Shown here: positions 16,228-25,679 of the stretch, piece by piece | How positions within the stretch are numbered: the stretch's first letter is position 1 | Layout: each line of letters starts with the position of its first letter | Assembly (NCBI RefSeq): GCF_002864045.1 | Contig: NZ_PJPV01000032.1 | Coordinates: 1 to 35,536, forward strand | Reading direction: 5' to 3' | DNA length: 35,536 bases | Origin: Endozoicomonas acroporae | GTDB lineage: Bacteria > Pseudomonadota > Gammaproteobacteria > Pseudomonadales > Endozoicomonadaceae | Translations under genes and position numbers: made by a program | The notes under the pieces: model-generated | The model's input: the letters and a program-made list of their open reading frames with translations, nothing else | Databases searched by the model: none | Told to the model about the DNA's origin: nothing

Positions 16228-17853
16228 TCAGAAGTTGCGGGTTACATTGACAAATAATGTGACCTGCTGGCCGGGGTGAATAAATTTGCCACTCATATCG
16301 CTGTTCCAATCTCTGATCTGGGCGACATTCACATTAAACTTTGAGGCAATTTTGGCCAGGGAGTCACCGGAACGGACTTTGTAGTGTACCTTTCTCACAA
16401 CCGCATTTTGTGAATCTTGTTTCTTCCAGACCACCAGCTTCTGATTAATTCGCAGAGTATCTTTGGGAGACATATTGTTCCAGCGAGCCAGCTCGTTAAC
16501 ACCAACCTCGTACTTTTGGGCAATCGTCCAGAAGCTGTCGCCAGACTTCACCAGATACTCAACTTTGTAACGGCCATTCACCGAACGATCTTGCTTTGCT
16601 GCAAGGCGCTGGCTGGCACTGAGTGTGTAACTTTCTGCTGTTTTAGCCGCTACCGGGATCATCAGGCCCTGACCAATACGGATAATGGTTCCGCTGAGTT
16701 TGTTGGCTTCGGTAATGACATTGACACTGGTCCGGTATTTCATGGCAATGGTGCTCAGGGTGTCACCGGCGCTAACTGTGTAGCGATCCCATTTTACCCG
16801 TTTCTCCGGCGGCAGGCTTGCCAGCTGAGTCCGGAAATGTTCAGCATGAGTGACTGGGACTACCAGATGATGAGGACCCTCCGGTGGCGTTGACCAGCGG
16901 TTCAGTCCGGGGTTGAGTCGGTAGAGTTCTTCCAGTTCGACCCCCGACAGTTTGGCTGCCTTGGCCATATCCAGCTGACCACTGGTATTTACCTTGGCGA
17001 AGTAGGGCTTATTGGGGATTTTGTTCAACTGGACGCCATGTTTGGATGGGTTTCGAACCACTTTGCCCAGGGCAATCAGCTTCGGCACATAGGCCGTGGT
17101 TTCTCTGGGAAGATCAAGTGCCCAGAAACGGGTAGATTTACCGAGTTTTTTGTTTTTCCGAACAGCCCGCTGTACCCGGCCGGGGCCAGAGTTAAACGCT
17201 GCCAGTGCCAGCTCCCAGTCGCCAAACCTTTTGTACAGGGTTTGCATATAGTCAAGTGCTGCACGGGTAGAATGTACCACATCCCGGCGACCGTCATACC
17301 ACCAGTTCTGATGGAGGCCGTAGTGTTTACCCGTTGCCGGCATAAACTGCCAGAGCCCTGAAGCACCTGCATGAGAGTAGGCGAAAGGGTCGAAGCTGCT
17401 CTCTACAATGGGCATCAGTGCCAGTTCCAGGGGAACATTTCTCGCTTCCGCTTCTTTGACAATAAAATAGAGATAGGGCTCTGAACGTTTGGAAATCTGG
17501 CTGAAGTAAGACTTGTGACGTTTATACCAGTTCAGTTCAGCCTGAATTCGCGGGTTATTCTGGTCAAGATCCATTGCCAGACCTGACTGAATGCGAACCC
17601 ACAGGTCGTCGATGACCACCGGTGCTTGTTTTTCAGGCGTTATCTTCTCCGGTGTTGTGACCTCCACTTTTTCCACAGAAGGCTTTTCAACAATAGGCCT
17701 GGATTCTTTCTTGACGGTGGATGCCGAAGATGAGGGCGAGTTACTCACCAGCTGACAACCCGTCAGAAACAGCGAAAGGGCCAGCGTTGGCAGAGTCCGT
17801 CGGGGTGGGCCAAAAGTAAATCGCTGGCCTGTTAAGTAGGGGGCTTTGGTCAT
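16228..17853 (-). CDS. mltD: Membrane-bound lytic murein transglycosylase D
   Basis: This is a 541-residue lipoprotein. The lipobox LTGC gives C33 as the lipidated residue, followed by a Ser/Lys/Glu/Pro-rich linker. The SLT (lysozyme-like) domain spans about 130-250, with catalytic Glu E151 in VESSFDP and the GASGLWQFMP and AFNSGPGRV motifs. Three LysM domains (about 357-400, 432-476, 489-535) bind peptidoglycan; E. coli MltD has two. It cleaves murein glycan strands with 1,6-anhydro product formation in the periplasm. It follows gloB by 42 bp on the same strand, an order also known in Pseudomonas. Confidence 0.96.
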   Translation of the reverse strand: MTKAPYLTGQRFTFGPPRRTLPTLALSLFLTGCQLVSNSPSSSASTVKKESRPIVEKPSVEKVEVTTPEKITPEKQAPVVIDDLWVRIQSGLAMDLDQNNPRIQAELNWYKRHKSYFSQISKRSEPYLYFIVKEAEARNVPLELALMPIVESSFDPFAYSHAGASGLWQFMPATGKHYGLHQNWWYDGRRDVVHSTRAALDYMQTLYKRFGDWELALAAFNSGPGRVQRAVRKNKKLGKSTRFWALDLPRETTAYVPKLIALGKVVRNPSKHGVQLNKIPNKPYFAKVNTSGQLDMAKAAKLSGVELEELYRLNPGLNRWSTPPEGPHHLVVPVTHAEHFRTQLASLPPEKRVKWDRYTVSAGDTLSTIAMKYRTSVNVITEANKLSGTIIRIGQGLMIPVAAKTAESYTLSASQRLAAKQDRSVNGRYKVEYLVKSGDSFWTIAQKYEVGVNELARWNNMSPKDTLRINQKLVVWKKQDSQNAVVRKVHYKVRSGDSLAKIASKFNVNVAQIRDWNSDMSGKFIHPGQQVTLFVNVTRNF

Positions 17854-17895
17854 ATATAGGGTTCTGAGTATTATCAGTTCATTATTTTACCACTA

Positions 17896-18678
17896 TCAAA
17901 AATTATCCTTCCATGCTCGGATTACCCTTAAAACGTCAATGGGGCTGGCACTTGAGGACGGATCCCTGTCAGAGGCGGCTTGAATAACTTCCGGTTGGTT
18001 TGATCTGAGGAACGGATTTGTGTCCAATTCCTTTCTCAGGGTTGAGGGCACGGTAGGCCGGTTTTCAGAGCGCAACTCAGCAACGTGCATAACCTGTTCC
18101 TGTAGCTTCCGGTTATTTGGCTCCACTGCCCGGGCAAATTCAAGATTTGCCTGGGTGTATTCATGGGCACAGTAAATCCGTGTATGGCCGGGGAGTGAAG
18201 CCAGACGGGACAGACTGCTGTACATCTGTTCTGCCGTCCCTTCAAATAATCGGCCGCAACCACCAACAAATAGAGTGTCTCCACAAAAAAGCGCTGGATT
18301 TTCATCGTCGCCGGAATCGGTAAAGTAAGCAATATGGTCCAGTGTGTGGCCGGGAGTGGCCAGAATTGTAAACTGGCAGGTGCTGAGCTCAACCGTATCA
18401 TTATCACGCAAAGGGTGCGTGATTCCGTTGATGTTCGGGTTATCAGGACCGTAAACCGGAATCTTTCTGTTGCGGGTCAGTTCAGCGACTCCGCCAATAT
18501 GATCAAAGTGGTGGTGGGTAATGAGAATACCCACCAGATTGAGTCCATGATGATTCAGTGCCTGTTCAACTGGCCTGGCATCACCGGGATCAACCACAAA
18601 AACATCCCGGCTATCCAGTGAATGAAACATCCAGATGTAGTTGTCATTAAATGCGGGTATCGGAGATATAATCAGCAT
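17896..18678 (-). CDS. gloB: Hydroxyacylglutathione hydrolase (glyoxalase II)
   Basis: The product has 260 residues and a metallo-beta-lactamase fold. The dinuclear metal motif THHHFDH is at residues 54-60. TPGHTLDH, CGDTLFVGGCGRLFEG and the YCAHEYT segment are typical of GloB. It hydrolyses S-lactoylglutathione to lactate and glutathione in methylglyoxal detoxification. The start was set at the ATG at 18678 (MLIISPIPAFNDNY), which matches family N-termini; the frame opens 12 codons earlier at 18714 without a ribosome-binding site. It is divergent from the methyltransferase. Confidence 0.96.
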   Translation of the reverse strand: MLIISPIPAFNDNYIWMFHSLDSRDVFVVDPGDARPVEQALNHHGLNLVGILITHHHFDHIGGVAELTRNRKIPVYGPDNPNINGITHPLRDNDTVELSTCQFTILATPGHTLDHIAYFTDSGDDENPALFCGDTLFVGGCGRLFEGTAEQMYSSLSRLASLPGHTRIYCAHEYTQANLEFARAVEPNNRKLQEQVMHVAELRSENRPTVPSTLRKELDTNPFLRSNQPEVIQAASDRDPSSSASPIDVLRVIRAWKDNF

Positions 18679-18854
18679 CGCCTTGAATGTCCTTTCTTTC
18701 ATCCCTGTGATCATCGTTGATACTACTGCACAGGGAAGATCAGTTTTGAGCCGGTATGTGCTATGAGGTTGTCCGGTTGAAGATGTTATAGCCGATATCT
18801 GCTGATGTCATAGAATAATATTTTCTGTATAAACTCGATCTTAACGAGGTTAAC
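18679..18854. promoter_or_regulatory. Divergent gloB / methyltransferase promoter region
   Basis: This AT-rich region must hold the promoters for gloB-mltD (minus) and for methyltransferase-rnhA (plus). TATAAA at 18829-18834 is a possible plus-strand -10 box. No -35 is convincing, and no strong palindrome was seen. Confidence 0.35.
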
Positions 18855-18905
18855 ATGAACAGACCTGATGATGAAAAGTCTCTGGGATATTTATTGGTAC
18901 AATAA
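18855..18905 (+). CDS. Candidate 16-residue leader ORF upstream of the methyltransferase
   Basis: An ATG with a GAGG ribosome-binding site at good spacing (GAGGTTAACATG) opens a 16-codon frame (MNRPDDEKSLGYLLVQ) that stops 5 bp before the methyltransferase ATG. The methyltransferase itself has no visible ribosome-binding site, so coupled translation from this leader is plausible. The peptide matches nothing I recognise. It could be a chance ORF. Confidence 0.4.
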   Translation: MNRPDDEKSLGYLLVQ

Positions 18906-18910
18906 TTTGC

Positions 18911-19732
18911 ATGATTCGACCATTTCAGAAAAGGATCAAAAGCAGTTTCTCTGACCGCATTGGAGGCTTGCGTCGCTGGCTGGATACCGACTCAGGAAGG
19001 TTATTGGTTGACTATGAAAAAAGTCTGCTGGAACGAGAGTTAGGTACCATCTTTGGTTTCCATGCGGGGCAATACTCTGCCTCCTGGCATAAAGATCTGA
19101 TGTTCAGCAGTCCGGTAAGAAGGCAGTTTATCCTCGGTTCCAGTCATCTTGCCGATTGCCCGAGGCCACAGGTGATGGCTGATCCCCATTACTGGCCAGT
19201 GTTACCGGGAAGCCTTGATCTTGTTCTGTTGCAACACACGCTGGAAATTGTGGACAGTCCGCATCGCTTGCTCAGTGAGGCTGCGAATACCATTATACCG
19301 GACGGCAAGTTGATAATTATTGGCTTCAACCCTTACAGCATGACCAATATTGCCCGGTGGTGTGTACCAGGTCAGCGTCTTCTCAGGGATGCTCACTTTA
19401 TTTCGCCGTCACGGTTGAAAGACTGGCTTGCCCTGCTCAATTTCAATGTGGAAAGAATCGTTTATGGTGGCTATGTTCAACCGCTGAAACGCTTCTTTAC
19501 CGGTTTGCGTGGTGATCTGATTGAACAAAGGCTGGAACAACTCCAGCTGCCGGTCGGTGGCTTTTATATGATGATTGCCACCCGGGAAACCCCCGGGCTG
19601 ACCCCGGTAAGAAAGGTATGGTCCGATGTGCGCAGGCGTTTTGTCGGTCAGCCATTGACCCGCCCCAGTGCTGGTAGAACCAGTTCCGTGAAAGTAAACA
19701 AAGACTGGAGTTCTTTTGAGTCAGACAGTTGA
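18911..19732 (+). CDS. SAM-dependent methyltransferase (YafS-like)
   Basis: The product has 273 residues. A class I methyltransferase core is suggested by [21 protein letters not shown] (acidic strand and motif of the Methyltransf_11 family) and [10 protein letters not shown], followed by SMTNIARW. The SAM-binding glycine motif near FILGSS (about 75) is atypical. Its place between gloB and rnhA is conserved in E. coli (yafS) and Pseudomonas. The substrate is not established. The basic C-terminal tail of about 50 residues looks disordered. The 3' end overlaps rnhA by 17 bp. Confidence 0.88.
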   Translation: MIRPFQKRIKSSFSDRIGGLRRWLDTDSGRLLVDYEKSLLERELGTIFGFHAGQYSASWHKDLMFSSPVRRQFILGSSHLADCPRPQVMADPHYWPVLPGSLDLVLLQHTLEIVDSPHRLLSEAANTIIPDGKLIIIGFNPYSMTNIARWCVPGQRLLRDAHFISPSRLKDWLALLNFNVERIVYGGYVQPLKRFFTGLRGDLIEQRLEQLQLPVGGFYMMIATRETPGLTPVRKVWSDVRRRFVGQPLTRPSAGRTSSVKVNKDWSSFESDS

Positions 19733-20156
19733 AATTTTTACCGATGGTGCCTGTAAAGGAAACCCCGGGCCCGGTGGCTGGGGTGTGTTACTTCGTTACG
19801 GCACTGTAGAGAAAGAGCTATTTGGCGGTGAACCCGAAACCACCAATAACCGGATGGAACTTATGGCGGCGATAGAAGGGCTGAAGGCTCTGAAAAGGCC
19901 CTGCTCAATAATTCTTACTACCGACTCCCAGTATGTCCGTAAAGGTATCACCGAATGGATGACCGGCTGGAAACGGAAAAACTGGAAAACAGCGGCGGGC
20001 CAGCCAGTGAAAAATCAGGATCTCTGGCAGCTGCTGGATCAACAGAATCAACGACACGATATCGATTGGCGATGGATCAAAGGCCATGCTGGTCATCGGG
20101 AAAATGAAATTGCTGACCGGCTGGCCTGTAAGGGTGCGGAAGCTTTCAAAAAGTAG
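19716..20156 (+). CDS. rnhA: Ribonuclease HI
   Basis: The product has 146 residues. The catalytic residues D10, E48, D70 and D134 and the flexible-loop H124 fall at the same numbers as in E. coli RNase HI, with [16 protein letters not shown] at the start and the basic protrusion [11 protein letters not shown]. It degrades RNA in RNA-DNA hybrids. The start is a TTG at 19716, chosen because GGAG lies 5 bp upstream and the length and residue numbering fit the family. It overlaps the methyltransferase end, which implies coupled translation. Confidence 0.97.
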   Translation: MSQTVEIFTDGACKGNPGPGGWGVLLRYGTVEKELFGGEPETTNNRMELMAAIEGLKALKRPCSIILTTDSQYVRKGITEWMTGWKRKNWKTAAGQPVKNQDLWQLLDQQNQRHDIDWRWIKGHAGHRENEIADRLACKGAEAFKK

Positions 20157-20191
20157 ACAGCCTCCTGGCCAATATTTGAGAACCGTTAACT

Positions 20192-20905
20192 ATGCGACAG
20201 ATCATTCTTGATACAGAAACCACCGGTATTGACCCTAAACAAGGGCACCGGGTTATTGAAATAGGCTGCGTGGAGATGATTGACCGGAAACTCACCGGTA
20301 ACCATTACCATGCCTATATCAACCCGCAGCGGGTGGTAGAGCAGGAAGCCATCGAAGTTCACGGCATTACCAATGAGTTTCTGGCCGATAAGCCGGTGTT
20401 CAGTGCCATCGCCGATGAATTTCTCGAGTTTATTCGCGGAGCCGAGCTGGTTATTCATAACGCAGCGTTTGATGTTGGTTTTATCAACCACGAGTTTTCC
20501 CTGTTACGTCGGGGTTTTCCCAATGTAGAAGGCTGTTGTGGTGTGCTTGATACTTTGGCCCTTGCCAGAAAAAAACATCCGGGCCAGAAAAATAACCTGG
20601 ATGCTTTATGTAAGCGCTACTTCATTGATAACTCTTCCCGAACCCTGCATGGCGCGTTGCTGGACTCTGAGATTCTGGCGGAAGTCTACCTTGCCATGAC
20701 CGGCGGGCAGACGGCTCTTTCCCTGGGCAGCAGTGAGGATAGTGCTGGTGATTCGGAAGAGGGCAGTACTATCCGGCGACTGGCTGCAGGCAGGCCTGCG
20801 CTGCGAGTCATCTCTGTCAGTGATACTGAGTTGCAAAACCATCAAAACAAGCTGGAACAGATTCAAAAACAGTCGGGTAACTGCCTGTGGCTTGCTAACG
20901 ATTAG
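20192..20905 (+). CDS. dnaQ: DNA polymerase III epsilon subunit (3'-5' proofreading exonuclease)
   Basis: The product has 237 residues. ExoI motif DTET gives D7 and E9, ExoII HNAAFDVGF gives D94, and ExoIII carries H153 and D158 (HxAxxD type, DEDDh family). After about residue 170 a flexible linker and a C-terminal segment contact the alpha subunit, as in E. coli. Its place directly after rnhA is conserved; in E. coli rnhA and dnaQ are divergent, whereas here they are collinear with a 35-bp gap. Confidence 0.97.
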   Translation: MRQIILDTETTGIDPKQGHRVIEIGCVEMIDRKLTGNHYHAYINPQRVVEQEAIEVHGITNEFLADKPVFSAIADEFLEFIRGAELVIHNAAFDVGFINHEFSLLRRGFPNVEGCCGVLDTLALARKKHPGQKNNLDALCKRYFIDNSSRTLHGALLDSEILAEVYLAMTGGQTALSLGSSEDSAGDSEEGSTIRRLAAGRPALRVISVSDTELQNHQNKLEQIQKQSGNCLWLAND

Positions 20906-20957
20906 TTCATAATTTTAATGTGTCTTCAGGGTATGGAAAGGAATCAAGGAGTTTGCT

Positions 20958-21791
20958 TTGCCACTGGATCATGATCTTACCGATGTGATGGATGTGAACT
21001 ATTCACCTTTGCAAGGCCTGCAACCTGAACTGATTGGCCAGTGCTGGCTGGTACTGTTTGAAGGGCAGGTTGTTTTAAATGACGAAAGCACCGGAGAAAA
21101 CTTCCTCTGGTACAGTCTCGACAAGTTTCAGCTGGCAATCAAACAACAGGCGATAGTCACCGGCTATTTTCATGGCAAGGCAGTAGGGGTTGTTGAACTC
21201 TCAAGTCTCACTGTTGAAACAGGTACTATTAGCATCAGGTCCTTACTGTCTGAGTCAGACTCAACGGTTTACAGTTTCCTTAGCCATGGCCTGCAGATCC
21301 TGACTTCACGCAGGGAACATGCCTTTTGTGGCTGTTGTGGTCATCAGATGCAGGAAAAAGTCGGAGAGTGGGCAATGGCTTGCGCCCAATGTGAGCACCA
21401 TGCCTATCCGAGGATTTCTCCCTGTGTCATTGTTCTGGTGACCCGGGGGGAGGAAATGCTTCTGGTTCGGCATCATCGCCATGGTAAAGCGTCAACCATG
21501 CATACGCTGGTGGCCGGTTTTGTCGAGCCCGGAGAGAGTGCCGAAGAGGCTGTGCATCGTGAGGTACTTGAGGAAACAGGCCTTACGCTGGGCAAACTCC
21601 ATTACTGTTTCAGTCAGAGCTGGCCCTTTCCCCATTCATTAATGATGGGGTTTCATGGGGAGTACACAAGTGGTGAAATTGTCCTCGAAGAAAAGGAACT
21701 CAGCTTTGGCGGCTGGTTTCATCGGGATAATCCGCCAGAGCTGCCACCGGGTTTTACTATAGCCAGAAAGCTGGTGGATTTTTTTGTTTGA
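20958..21791 (+). CDS. nudC: NAD(+) diphosphatase / NADH pyrophosphatase NudC
   Basis: The product has 277 residues. It has an N-terminal NudC domain, a four-Cys zinc site (C124-x2-C127 and C142-x2-C145), the Nudix box at about 187-209 (G-x5-E-x7-REVLEETG) and the family-specific SQSWPFPHS. Family members hydrolyse NADH and remove NAD caps from RNA. The start is a TTG at 20958 with AAGGAG 6 bp upstream. The 3' end converges on the pilE-like gene, with a 162-bp gap in which I see no clear terminator. Confidence 0.95.
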   Translation: MPLDHDLTDVMDVNYSPLQGLQPELIGQCWLVLFEGQVVLNDESTGENFLWYSLDKFQLAIKQQAIVTGYFHGKAVGVVELSSLTVETGTISIRSLLSESDSTVYSFLSHGLQILTSRREHAFCGCCGHQMQEKVGEWAMACAQCEHHAYPRISPCVIVLVTRGEEMLLVRHHRHGKASTMHTLVAGFVEPGESAEEAVHREVLEETGLTLGKLHYCFSQSWPFPHSLMMGFHGEYTSGEIVLEEKELSFGGWFHRDNPPELPPGFTIARKLVDFFV

Positions 21792-21953
21792 TATTATCCA
21801 ATCATATTTAATGGCTTTTAAAAATAAAACCTGAAATAGCTCCAACAAAGTTAATCATCAGGTGAAGCCTGTCGACCAGAAGGATCTCCGAGAATAGCGG
21901 GGGTATTTGCCTGACAAGAGTGGGTTTTCAGACCAATTTCGATTTGTTTATCT

Positions 21954-22349
21954 TTACCAATTGCCGAACCTGTTACCTAAAGAGTCGAGGACCAGGCCGC
22001 CATCAGGTACCTGACCTCCCTGTGGGGTTGCAATCAGCACAAAGCCGTCGGAACAGGCGAAAACATCTCCGTTACCTCCACAGGCAGCACTGATTGAATA
22101 CCAACCCTCGTCTGATATAAATGGATTGGCTCCCAGGCCAAGATTCCTTAAATCGGCGGTGTATTGATGGTTATCAAGGAAAAACTGCTCCTGTCTTCCG
22201 GCAATGTCCAGCAGCGCTGTCTGCCCTTCGGCACGCCGACCATTCTGGATAGCGTTTTGGTAACTTGGCACAGCAATAGAAGCCAGTATGCCAACGATAA
22301 CAACGGCGATAATTAGCTCGATAAGCGTAAAGCCTGAGGCTTTTCCCAT
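21954..22349 (-). CDS. pilE: Type IV pilin-like protein PilE (minor pilin)
   Basis: The 131-residue prepilin has leader MGKASG and mature start FTLIE (cleavage after G6, E at mature position 5), followed by the hydrophobic helix IIAVVIVGILASIAVPSYQNAI. The body GRRAEGQTALLDIAGRQEQFFLDNHQYT is typical of PilE of the fimT/pilVWXY1 cluster. Two cysteines form the probable C-terminal D-loop. It lies 23 bp after pilY1 with an AGGAG ribosome-binding site and is the last gene of the cluster. Confidence 0.94.
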   Translation of the reverse strand: MGKASGFTLIELIIAVVIVGILASIAVPSYQNAIQNGRRAEGQTALLDIAGRQEQFFLDNHQYTADLRNLGLGANPFISDEGWYSISAACGGNGDVFACSDGFVLIATPQGGQVPDGGLVLDSLGNRFGNW

Positions 22350-22372
22350 GTTATTTTACTCCTGATGTATTG

Positions 22373-25300
22373 CTATTGTTCTATCCAGCCACTGCGATGC
22401 ATACCGACTTCATTGGCAGCACCGCTGTATCCGGTATTTAAATCGATCAGGTTGCTGTCTTTACCGAGGGAGACAATAGTGGCATCGCCGGGCAGCCCTA
22501 CGACAGAAAACAAGGAAAAGCGGTCATTTATCTCTTTATCATTATCATTGTCTATGTCCCGAATCGCCGAAGCAGTGTGAAGGTCCACCACATAAAAGCG
22601 GCTGGAACCGATACTGGGTGTGCAGATGTTGGCCCCCGGGGCAGAGGAGGGTGCATAGGTGCTATAAAGCAACTGTCCGCTGTAAACATCGCCGGTGGTG
22701 GTTGTCTTTTCCCCCGAAGCGGCAAGGTTGATATACCAGCCTTTACTACTGTCCAGTAGCGACAAGCCACTAGCGGTTTGCTGATCAGTACCCTGCTGGA
22801 TAAGGTTGCTGCTGGCATCGTATAAATCGCTATGGGAAATAACGTTAGGTGGTGTTGTGCAGTCATTACAACTGCCAAAGCGGTTGTAGAAAATATTGGT
22901 ATCACGGATGACGTAATAACGGTCAGTATTTGAAGTGGCCATGGGGTTGGCCCGGTTACCACTGCCCAGTACTACCGCATCATATGCACGTCCCCGGTAA
23001 GTGGTTCTCACCAGCTCCGGTTGGTACATAAAACGACGATCGTCGATAATATCCGGGGATGGACGTATATCTGTCTCATCTGCCCCAAGCTCTGCAAGCT
23101 TGATCATGGACCACAGGGCAGTTTCAACATCGGGAGCATTGGCATCAGGATAAGCCTTACCGATATCGATTCTGAAAACATTGCCACCGGTATCTGCAAA
23201 GTAGACCCGGTCTGTAAGGCCGTCACCATTACTGTCCATGGGTGCGGGGGATGCCACCACACTCCATTTCAGATCACTGCTTTCATACTGTATCGGGTTT
23301 GCTGTATCAATGGCGTCAGGGGCAGTAAATGATTGGATTAATGACCCTGACGAAGCGTCAACGAAGAACAGGCCCCGGCCATTTTGTGAATATTTCCTGA
23401 CTTTATGAGAGTCACCCGCTGCATCGATAAAATCTTCACCCTGGCGATCATCATCATTGGTTGAGTCATAACCGGCACCAAAGGCAAGAGCATATTTATA
23501 GTTGATTGAGCTGGTCGTTACCTCGCCTTCGGTGGTCGTTACCAACTCCCGATGGCCCGGCAAAATAACAGGTACCGGTGTTGACCAGCTTTGGCCAAGC
23601 TCGGTAAATCCGGGCATGGTATGGTCAATTCGCCAAAGCAGAGTAGGAGTGCCATCCGGATTGGAAACGTCAATGGCATAGTAACTGCTGCCACCCCGGC
23701 GCATGCCGAAATAGAGGATCATGCGATCACCATCGGTATGTTTGATATTGCCGTCTTTGTTATAGTCAAGGCGGATCACGCTGATCTGGCCATCAAGCCC
23801 GTAGGGGTGGCCTGCATCATCGCGGTTTTCATAAAGCTTTGCGACGTTACCGGCGGTTTCTCCGGCAAAGAATGACCAGTTCTCAACCGCGTTATTCCCC
23901 TGGTCCTCAATAAAATGCAGGACGCCATAGTTGGTGCCAAAAGCCAGTCGTATATCGGGTTTATTTTCACTGTACTTGGTGCCGTCGCCATCAGTATCGC
24001 CATAATTCAGAGTTACTGGGCTTGAATGGAGGATGTCACCAAGTACCCAGTCTAAAGTATTGCCACTACTATCGAGTCCTTTGATCCAGTTAATCAGGTC
24101 TTCAGCGGTATAGTTTGCTGTATCAGCAAGGCTGAACCTTGATACATCGATATTATCAATATAACCGAGATACTCATTTCCAGAGCTATTAACCAGATTA
24201 GTGTAAAAAGTCCCGCGTGCATTTAAAAGTGCTGCACCCAGTCCACCTTTGTTGACTTCACTTCCATCATTTATGGTATTCCAGTATGAGCTGCGACCAT
24301 CTGCAATACGATTGCTGCCATCGTCCAATGCGGGGTCACATCCACGGTCAACTACTGTTCCGTGAGTATGAGTATCAAGAGCATTACAGCCAGGTATTGA
24401 TTCCCCCTTAAAAATCTTCAGCTTTTTTAGGTTTCCTGTCCACCGGGAGGATTCTGAGGGGAGGAACATTGCGTAGTAAGCATTATCCAGTGATTCAGTT
24501 CTTTTGAAACTGTTCACTGCAACGGCCGGGGAGACAAAGGTGCTGGTTTGCTGAAGAATTTCACCCAGGGCACCTTGAAAGGCAGCTGCTATATTTTCGA
24601 CTACAACACAGCCAGTAGTAGAGTCAGTGTTACTGCCAACAGTTGTATAACAGACACCATTACCCCTATCGGCAGTATCACGTAATAATTGCTGATCAGT
24701 GGCAAATCCAATGGTGTAAGTAAATGCCTTTTGATTACCCGTATATGGATTATTATCCAAACCACCCAAGCCGGGAGAGGCCATATATCCAGCAAGTGTT
24801 GGTAGGCAGTTTTTGTTTCCATTGTAACTAGAACAGGTTTCGCTGGTAAGAGCTTCAATTGAAGAATAACTACCACCATCTCTTGTTGGCTCACCGTCAG
24901 TCATATAAATAACGTACAAATTTTGACAGTTATTCAATGGTGTTTGGTAAAGCCCATTGCTTTCTATAGTAGTATCTCTTGAAGAGCTGAGTAGTCCATA
25001 TTCAACTGACTGTCCAGTAAAATACCTGTAGACTTCATAATAGGTATCGCAGAGAGGGGTCCATGTATCAGGTGTGAGACTATTAACAGCTGATACCAGA
25101 GTCTGAGTATCTTGTTCGTCCCGCTGCTTCATAGCCTTATAAATATTACCCCCATACTCACCGTTTGTGGTGTTGTTTTGGTTGAAGATTGTAAGCCCAA
25201 ATTGAACATTTGGGTTGTCATTGATGAGTAACGAAATTGCATCTTTAGCTACGTCAATTTTTTTAGTTCGCTGAGAATACCAGTTTAGATAGTTACCTTT

Positions 25301-25600
25301 GCACTCTTTCTGACCACTAGTTACTCTACAGTAATCATTTTCATATTCGATACTCTCAGAGAGTAAGTAATACGTTGTCGGATTAGTGTAATCACTAACA
25401 ACTGGGTAAATAATTTCAGGGTTGTAAGGCGTGTAATTATCCATACTTCCTGAGTTGTCAAAAATGATCATGACCTGAGGATTTACTGTATTATCAATAT
25501 TTCCAGCGGTGAAAACCTCGGTGTCATCTGCCAGTAAGGTATGGTGAAATGACAGTAATATGGCGAGAGTGGTAGCTGATTTGATGCTCTTAAAGTTCAC
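22373..25600 (-). CDS. pilY1: Type IV pilus tip adhesin / biogenesis protein PilY1
   Basis: The product has 1075 residues with a signal peptide cleaved near A24. The N-terminal von Willebrand A-like domain carries MIDAS D48-x-S50-x-S52 (FDNSGSMD) and YMTDGEPT. The C-terminal half is the PilC/PilY1 beta-propeller, with calcium-loop motifs such as DYNKDGN and DSNGDGLTD (near residue 795). PilY1 sits at the pilus tip, promotes pilus extension and adhesion, and participates in surface sensing. The start is a GTG at 25600 with TAGG 5 bp upstream. The first third of the gene is markedly AT-richer than the rest, suggesting a mosaic. Confidence 0.95.
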   Translation of the reverse strand: MNFKSIKSATTLAILLSFHHTLLADDTEVFTAGNIDNTVNPQVMIIFDNSGSMDNYTPYNPEIIYPVVSDYTNPTTYYLLSESIEYENDYCRVTSGQKECKGNYLNWYSQRTKKIDVAKDAISLLINDNPNVQFGLTIFNQNNTTNGEYGGNIYKAMKQRDEQDTQTLVSAVNSLTPDTWTPLCDTYYEVYRYFTGQSVEYGLLSSSRDTTIESNGLYQTPLNNCQNLYVIYMTDGEPTRDGGSYSSIEALTSETCSSYNGNKNCLPTLAGYMASPGLGGLDNNPYTGNQKAFTYTIGFATDQQLLRDTADRGNGVCYTTVGSNTDSTTGCVVVENIAAAFQGALGEILQQTSTFVSPAVAVNSFKRTESLDNAYYAMFLPSESSRWTGNLKKLKIFKGESIPGCNALDTHTHGTVVDRGCDPALDDGSNRIADGRSSYWNTINDGSEVNKGGLGAALLNARGTFYTNLVNSSGNEYLGYIDNIDVSRFSLADTANYTAEDLINWIKGLDSSGNTLDWVLGDILHSSPVTLNYGDTDGDGTKYSENKPDIRLAFGTNYGVLHFIEDQGNNAVENWSFFAGETAGNVAKLYENRDDAGHPYGLDGQISVIRLDYNKDGNIKHTDGDRMILYFGMRRGGSSYYAIDVSNPDGTPTLLWRIDHTMPGFTELGQSWSTPVPVILPGHRELVTTTEGEVTTSSINYKYALAFGAGYDSTNDDDRQGEDFIDAAGDSHKVRKYSQNGRGLFFVDASSGSLIQSFTAPDAIDTANPIQYESSDLKWSVVASPAPMDSNGDGLTDRVYFADTGGNVFRIDIGKAYPDANAPDVETALWSMIKLAELGADETDIRPSPDIIDDRRFMYQPELVRTTYRGRAYDAVVLGSGNRANPMATSNTDRYYVIRDTNIFYNRFGSCNDCTTPPNVISHSDLYDASSNLIQQGTDQQTASGLSLLDSSKGWYINLAASGEKTTTTGDVYSGQLLYSTYAPSSAPGANICTPSIGSSRFYVVDLHTASAIRDIDNDNDKEINDRFSLFSVVGLPGDATIVSLGKDSNLIDLNTGYSGAANEVGMHRSGWIEQ

Positions 25601-25679
25601 GTTAACCTACATCCTATGATCAACTTTGTTATTAGTTTATATAGAAGCCAGCGAGGCTTTGATTCTTATTCACTATCTT

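Noticed and set aside
21792..21953. Possible terminator between nudC and pilE
   Set aside because: Only short stems (such as CAGG/CCTG) without a T-run were found, so no terminator is claimed.
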